42,022 nt of DNA from CAZRIP01 sp964600165. GTDB lineage: Bacteria > Elusimicrobiota > Elusimicrobia > UBA1565 > UBA9628. The first letter of the stretch is position 1, and each line of letters opens with the position of its first letter. Positions 37,901 through 42,022 of the stretch are shown here, one piece after another. The notes beneath the pieces are model-generated. The model worked only from the letters and a program-made list of their open reading frames with translations. It was not told the origin of the DNA and made no database searches. The translations under genes were made by a program, and so were the position numbers. Where the stretch lies: assembly GCA_964600165.1 (NCBI GenBank), contig CAZRIP010000016.1, positions 1 through 42,022 on the forward strand. The letters run 5' to 3'.

Positions 37901-40803
37901 CAGGACGAGAAGGCTTGGTCCTGGCGGCGCTCGCCGTCTCCCTGCTTACCCTTCCCGCCAACGCGCAGTTCGGACAGAACCACGTCGTCGTCCACGACTT
38001 CGACTGGAAGATCCGCTCGACCGAGCACTTCGACATCTATTATTACGACGGCTCGGCCTCGATGGTGCCGCGCGCCGCCGACGTGGCCGAAAAAGCCTTC
38101 GACCGCGTGACCAAGCTGCTCCACGTCGACGTCGAGGCCGCTCCATGGGCGTCGGACGCCTCGAGGAAGCGGACGCGCTGGGAGCGGCGGCCTCTTTTTC
38201 TCTACGCGAGCCCCAACGATTTCGAGCAATCGAACATCGCCGACGTCGGCGACGGGACCGGCGGCATCACCGAGCCGACCAAGAACCGGTTCATGGTCTA
38301 CAACAACGGCGAGAAGCAATGGCTCGACGAGGTCATCCCGCACGAGTTCACGCACATCATGCAGTACTACGTCCTCATCTCGGGCTTCTGGAAGTCCGGC
38401 CAGATCTTGAAATCGATCGTCTATCCGCTGTGGTGGATCGAAGGCATGCCGGACTACGTCACCGAGGCGGCGGAGCCCGCGATCGAGGAGTCCCTCGTGC
38501 GCGACGCGGCGACGTCCGGCACGCTGATCCCGCTCGTGCACCTCGAGCATTTCGGCCACCTCAAGCCGCACCAGGTGACGCTCGGCTACCACGAGGGAGC
38601 CGAGGCGATGCAGTTCCTCGCCGACCAGTACGGCCAGCGCAAGATCGGCGACTCCCTGCGCTTGTTCGTCGCGCGCGTCGAAGTGAGCCAAGTCTTGCTT
38701 GAGCTCCTGGGCGAGGATATCTTCGCCTTCGACCGCCGGTTCCAGGAGTACACGAAGGACAAGTACCGCCGGGTCGCGCGCCTGGAGCGGCTCAAGGAGC
38801 CCGGCTATTTCGGCGGCGCGCTCACGCGCGGGAAGGGGACCATCCCTCAGTTCAACTCCTCGCCCGTGTTCTCGCCCGACGGGGAGACGATGTATTATCT
38901 CACGACGCAGAAGGACCTCGATCCTCCGTATCTTTGGCGGATGGACATGAAGACGGGCCGGGCGCATAAAGTCCCCGGCGTTCCCTTCGCGCCGATCGAG
39001 AACATCCCGATGGGCAACTTCGCGAACCTTTCGCGCGTGCTCTCGATCTCGCCCGATGGACGCTTCATCGCCTTCTCCGGCACCAAGAACCACCGCGACA
39101 TCATCTTTCTCTACGACGTCCGCCGCGCGAAACTCGGCCGCGTCGAGCTTCCTGGATTTCAGCAGATCAATCAGCCTTCGTTCTCTCCCGACGGCCGCCG
39201 GATCGTCTTCTCCGGCATGAAGGATACCTACACCGATCTCTATTTATACGACCTCGACTCGAAGAAGACCAAGCGCCTGACCGACGACGTCAACGACGAC
39301 CAGATGCCCGTCTTCACGCCCGACGGCCGGGCGATCGTCTACTCGCGCGAGGCGGCCGACCCGCTCGATCCGGCCGATTACGAGCGCCGGCTCTACCGGC
39401 TCGAGCTGTCCGACCTCTCGCTGACGCGCCTCGAGGACACCGGCTATCAAGCGCGCGACCCCCTGATTTCACCCGACGGCAAGAGGGTGCTCTTCGTGCG
39501 CGACGGCGGCGGCTTCTCGGACGTCTGCGAGCTCGATCTTTCGACCGGCAAGGCCAAGCGCCTGACCCGCACGATCGGCGGCAGCTTCACGCCCACCTAC
39601 GTCGGCGACGAGATCGCCTTCGCGTCGCTGCGGCGCGGCAGCGTGCACATCTACGCGGGCCCGCGCGAGGGCTTTCTCGACGAAGACCTCCCGGAGACCG
39701 TCCGCGACGTTCCGGGGCCGACGAAGTTCCTGCTTCCGGGCATGGGAGGCGTCGGCGTCTCGACGCAGACCCTGGCGATCTCCCCCGAAAGGCCCTACAA
39801 GTTCGACTACTCGACTGACCTTTTCGTCCCTGCGTTCTTTTACTCCTCCATCGGCGGCTTCTTCTGGACGAGCTATTGGCAGGGCTCCGACATGACGGGC
39901 AACCACCAGAACTCCGCGCTGCTCGCCTTTCACTCGGGCCGGGATTTCCAGTACCAGGCCACCTATTCATACCAGCGGTATCGGCCGCAGTTCTTCGCCG
40001 CGGCGCAGGGCGTCGGGACGCAGGATCTCGTCGACCAGAACACGGGCGATTCCATCGACGACGTCTACAACACGCAGTCCGTCGGCGTCGCCTTCCCTTT
40101 CGACCGCTATCATCGCGTCGAAGCCTCGCTGCAGTCCGCGACCGAGCGCGTCTACGACACGACGGCGGGCACGCACTACGACAACGAGGCGCGGATGGCG
40201 GGCCTGGCGCTCGTGCGCGATACCGTCCGCGGTCGCTATCTGGTCGCGACGGAGGGCGATCGCGTGCGCCTCGATTGGCAGCAGGCGACGCAGGCCGTCG
40301 GCGGCAACCGGAGGTTCACGACCGAGTCCCTCGAGGCGCACCAGTTCGTCGGCACCGGCGGCCAAAGCGCGCTGGCGTTCCGAGGCTACGCCGCCCAAGG
40401 CTTCGGCCCCGACAGCCCGCAGTTCATCTTGGGGGGGTTGGGCGGCGTGCGCGGCTACGGGCGCAGCCTCTCGACGGACATCGGCAGCCGCCTCGCCGTC
40501 GCGACGGCCGAGTGGCGCTTCCCGATCGCGCCCGATCTCAACTACTACATGTGGTACTTCTTCCCCGATTTCTATTTCAAGGCGATCTTCGGCACGATCT
40601 TCAGCGACACCGGCTACACGTGGGGCTCGCCGGGCCAAGGCGCCGATGTGAGCTGGCCGCGGCTGCGAAACTCCGTCGGCCTGGGCCTGCGGATCTATAC
40701 TTTCATCCTGCAAGAGTATCCGCTGATCGTCTCGATGGATTACGGGCAGCGCACGACGTCGAACGGGGGGATTTTTTACGTCTATCTCGGAGAACTTTTC
40801 TGA
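37897..40803 (+). CDS. Fusion of gluzincin metalloprotease, TolB-like propeller and Omp85-type barrel
   Basis: 968 residues. A signal peptide (1-23, ANA) is followed by a peptidase_MA-like domain at about 30-290 with the zinc motif HEFTH (149-153) and a third-ligand Glu182 in WWIEGMPDY. Then comes a WD40/PD40 beta-propeller at about 310-600, with many SPDG turns (SFSPDGRRIVFSG, PVFTPDGRAIVYSR, LISPDGKRVLFVR). The last part (about 640-968) is beta-rich with Tyr/Phe alternation. It contains the Omp85 loop-6 signature GGVRGYGRS (about 849-857) and ends in a C-terminal Phe, the beta-signal read by BAM. The predicted product is an outer-membrane barrel carrying a propeller and an active protease. 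GTG 37897 overlaps the TPR gene stop. Confidence 0.85.
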   Translation: MTGREGLVLAALAVSLLTLPANAQFGQNHVVVHDFDWKIRSTEHFDIYYYDGSASMVPRAADVAEKAFDRVTKLLHVDVEAAPWASDASRKRTRWERRPLFLYASPNDFEQSNIADVGDGTGGITEPTKNRFMVYNNGEKQWLDEVIPHEFTHIMQYYVLISGFWKSGQILKSIVYPLWWIEGMPDYVTEAAEPAIEESLVRDAATSGTLIPLVHLEHFGHLKPHQVTLGYHEGAEAMQFLADQYGQRKIGDSLRLFVARVEVSQVLLELLGEDIFAFDRRFQEYTKDKYRRVARLERLKEPGYFGGALTRGKGTIPQFNSSPVFSPDGETMYYLTTQKDLDPPYLWRMDMKTGRAHKVPGVPFAPIENIPMGNFANLSRVLSISPDGRFIAFSGTKNHRDIIFLYDVRRAKLGRVELPGFQQINQPSFSPDGRRIVFSGMKDTYTDLYLYDLDSKKTKRLTDDVNDDQMPVFTPDGRAIVYSREAADPLDPADYERRLYRLELSDLSLTRLEDTGYQARDPLISPDGKRVLFVRDGGGFSDVCELDLSTGKAKRLTRTIGGSFTPTYVGDEIAFASLRRGSVHIYAGPREGFLDEDLPETVRDVPGPTKFLLPGMGGVGVSTQTLAISPERPYKFDYSTDLFVPAFFYSSIGGFFWTSYWQGSDMTGNHQNSALLAFHSGRDFQYQATYSYQRYRPQFFAAAQGVGTQDLVDQNTGDSIDDVYNTQSVGVAFPFDRYHRVEASLQSATERVYDTTAGTHYDNEARMAGLALVRDTVRGRYLVATEGDRVRLDWQQATQAVGGNRRFTTESLEAHQFVGTGGQSALAFRGYAAQGFGPDSPQFILGGLGGVRGYGRSLSTDIGSRLAVATAEWRFPIAPDLNYYMWYFFPDFYFKAIFGTIFSDTGYTWGSPGQGADVSWPRLRNSVGLGLRIYTFILQEYPLIVSMDYGQRTTSNGGIFYVYLGELF

Positions 40804-40804
40804 C

Positions 40805-42004
40805 ATGAAGCCGGACTACGAGGCGCTCGCGCGGCGGTTCGGCACGCCGCTCTACGTCTACGACGCCGACGCAGCGCGCGCGCGCTTGCGCGCGCTGCGC
40901 GGCGCCTTCTCGCGCCAGCCGCTCGTCTGCTACGCGATGAAAGCCAACTCGAACGCCGCGCTCTGCCGCGTCCTCGCGCGGGCGGGGGCGGGGGCGGACA
41001 TCGTCTCAGGAGGAGAGCTCTCCCGCGCGCTCGCGGCGGGATTCCCGGCCGGGCGCGTCGTCTTTTCCGGAGTGGGCAAGACGCGTGACGAGATGGCGGC
41101 CGCCCTGCGCGCCGGCATCCTCACGTTCAACGTCGAGTCGGCCGAGGAGCTCGCCGCGCTCGAAGGCGTGTCGCGGCGCCTGGGAAAGCGGGCCCCCGTC
41201 TCCTTGCGGATCAACCCCGACGTCGACCCGAAGACTCACCCGCACATCACGACCGGGCGCTACGACAACAAGTTCGGCGTGGAGCTGGGCGAGGCGATCG
41301 GCCTCTATAAAAAGGCCGCGAAGAGCCGGCACTTGCTCGTGCGCGGCATCCAGTGCCACATCGGCTCCCAGATCACCTCGGCGGCGCCCTATCGCGCGGC
41401 CGCGCGCGCGGTGTCCGGCGCGCTCAAGCGCCTCGCGGCGGCGGGGATCGAGCTCTCGCTCGTCGACCTCGGAGGCGGGCTCGGCGTGGCCGCCGGAGGG
41501 GGCAAGGCGCTCGATCTGGCGGACTACGCGCGCGCGCTGCAGGACGCGCTGGCGCCGTGGCCGGGACTCCAGCTTCTCATCGAGCCCGGCCGCTATCTCG
41601 TCGCCGACGCCGGCGTGCTGCTGGCGACCGTCCTCTACCGGAAGAAGACCCCGCGGCGGCGCTTCGTGATCGTCGACGCGGCGATGAACGACCTCGCGCG
41701 CCCCGCGCTCTACGGCGCCAAGCACGCCGTCACGCCGGCGCGCCGGCGCCCCGGGAAAACGGCCGTGGTCGACGTCGTGGGGCCCGTCTGCGAGTCGGGG
41801 GACTTCCTCGCGCGCGGCGTGCCCCTGCCGCCGTGCCGTCCCGGAGACGTCCTCGTCGTCGAGCAAGCGGGGGCCTACGGCTTCTCGATGAGCTCCCAAT
41901 ACAACTCCCGAGGCCGCGCCGCCGAGATCCTCGTCGAAGGAAAAAAAGCCCGCCTCGCGCGCCGCCGGGAGACGACGGCCGATCTCACGCGCCATGAGCT
42001 CTGA
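40805..42004 (+). CDS. lysA: Diaminopimelate decarboxylase
   Basis: 399 residues. It makes L-lysine from meso-diaminopimelate with PLP, in the cytoplasm. The PLP Lys46 is in YAMKANSN, with HIGSQI at about 180, the glycine loop DLGGGLGV, EPGRYLVADAG and the C-terminal-domain CESGDF catalytic Cys from the partner subunit, and YGFSMSSQYNSRGRAAEIL. The length is normal. It starts one base after the preceding stop, so it belongs to the same transcript. dapF or dapA often follow lysA, and the window ends 18 nt later. Confidence 0.96.
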   Translation: MKPDYEALARRFGTPLYVYDADAARARLRALRGAFSRQPLVCYAMKANSNAALCRVLARAGAGADIVSGGELSRALAAGFPAGRVVFSGVGKTRDEMAAALRAGILTFNVESAEELAALEGVSRRLGKRAPVSLRINPDVDPKTHPHITTGRYDNKFGVELGEAIGLYKKAAKSRHLLVRGIQCHIGSQITSAAPYRAAARAVSGALKRLAAAGIELSLVDLGGGLGVAAGGGKALDLADYARALQDALAPWPGLQLLIEPGRYLVADAGVLLATVLYRKKTPRRRFVIVDAAMNDLARPALYGAKHAVTPARRRPGKTAVVDVVGPVCESGDFLARGVPLPPCRPGDVLVVEQAGAYGFSMSSQYNSRGRAAEILVEGKKARLARRRETTADLTRHEL

Positions 42005-42022
42005 GCCCGGCGCCGTCGACGC

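Overview
The window is a 42 kb stretch of a GC-rich bacterial chromosome with strong G/C preference at third codon positions. The organism is Gram-negative in build: signal peptides, lipoproteins and an Omp85-type outer-membrane barrel are all present. It makes glycogen and peptidoglycan, and it has FtsZ-based division and a type IV pilus retraction ATPase. My best guess for lineage is Elusimicrobiota or a similar under-sampled phylum. That guess rests on general protein character (many small secreted Ala/Pro-rich proteins, a glycogen synthase with a secreted-type extension, a tail-only dcw cluster) and should be treated as low-confidence. No rRNA, insertion sequence, CRISPR array or prophage is visible.

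Region by region. 1-1.7 kb (minus): a membrane Ser/Thr kinase translationally coupled to a receiver protein that lacks its phospho-acceptor Asp. 1.8-3.8 kb (minus): a LemA / TPM-domain operon ending in an apparently frameshifted small secreted gene. 4-8.2 kb: glycogen synthase with an N-terminal signal peptide and linker, small secreted unknowns, a secreted dienelactone hydrolase, and an EamA-like membrane protein directly behind a tRNA-Lys/tRNA-Glu pair. 8.4-9.5 kb (minus): a Panacea-domain antitoxin with a MazF/PemK-like partner, lower in GC than its surroundings and next to the tRNAs. 9.7-12.8 kb: a DUF1328 peptide and two polytopic GT-C-like membrane proteins. 12.8-16.3 kb: a repeat-rich TPR surface protein, a secreted Cys-containing protein, a double response regulator and a small membrane protein. 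16.3-25.3 kb: a POT peptide transporter, an unusual zinc-ribbon SDR, a membrane TPR protein, an aminotransferase, a methyltransferase, a Sco protein, a cold-shock protein, a glycoside-hydrolase-like secreted protein and a pseudo-rhomboid. 25.3-42 kb (plus): a Tat-lipoprotein carotenoid oxygenase, then one long closely packed cluster: murB-ftsQ-ftsA-ftsZ-pilT-dNK-pgeF-hisC-cmk-plsC-S1-TPR-(protease/propeller/Omp85 fusion)-lysA.

Two architectural themes run through the window. First, most genes that head a transcription unit have a TAnnnT -10 hexamer ending 6-9 nt before the start codon, so their mRNAs would be leaderless or nearly so. A minority (cold-shock protein, DUF1328, POT transporter, a small membrane protein, S1) have a normal leader with a Shine-Dalgarno sequence. 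Second, four of the five convergent gene pairs end with their stop codons interlocked in one CTAG or CTAA tetranucleotide.

Functionally, the right half couples wall precursor synthesis (murB, lysA), division (ftsQAZ), pilus retraction (pilT), nucleotide salvage (dNK, cmk), phospholipid synthesis (plsC) and translation (S1). It is a growth-and-division cluster, to which a novel-looking outer-membrane metalloprotease fusion has been added.
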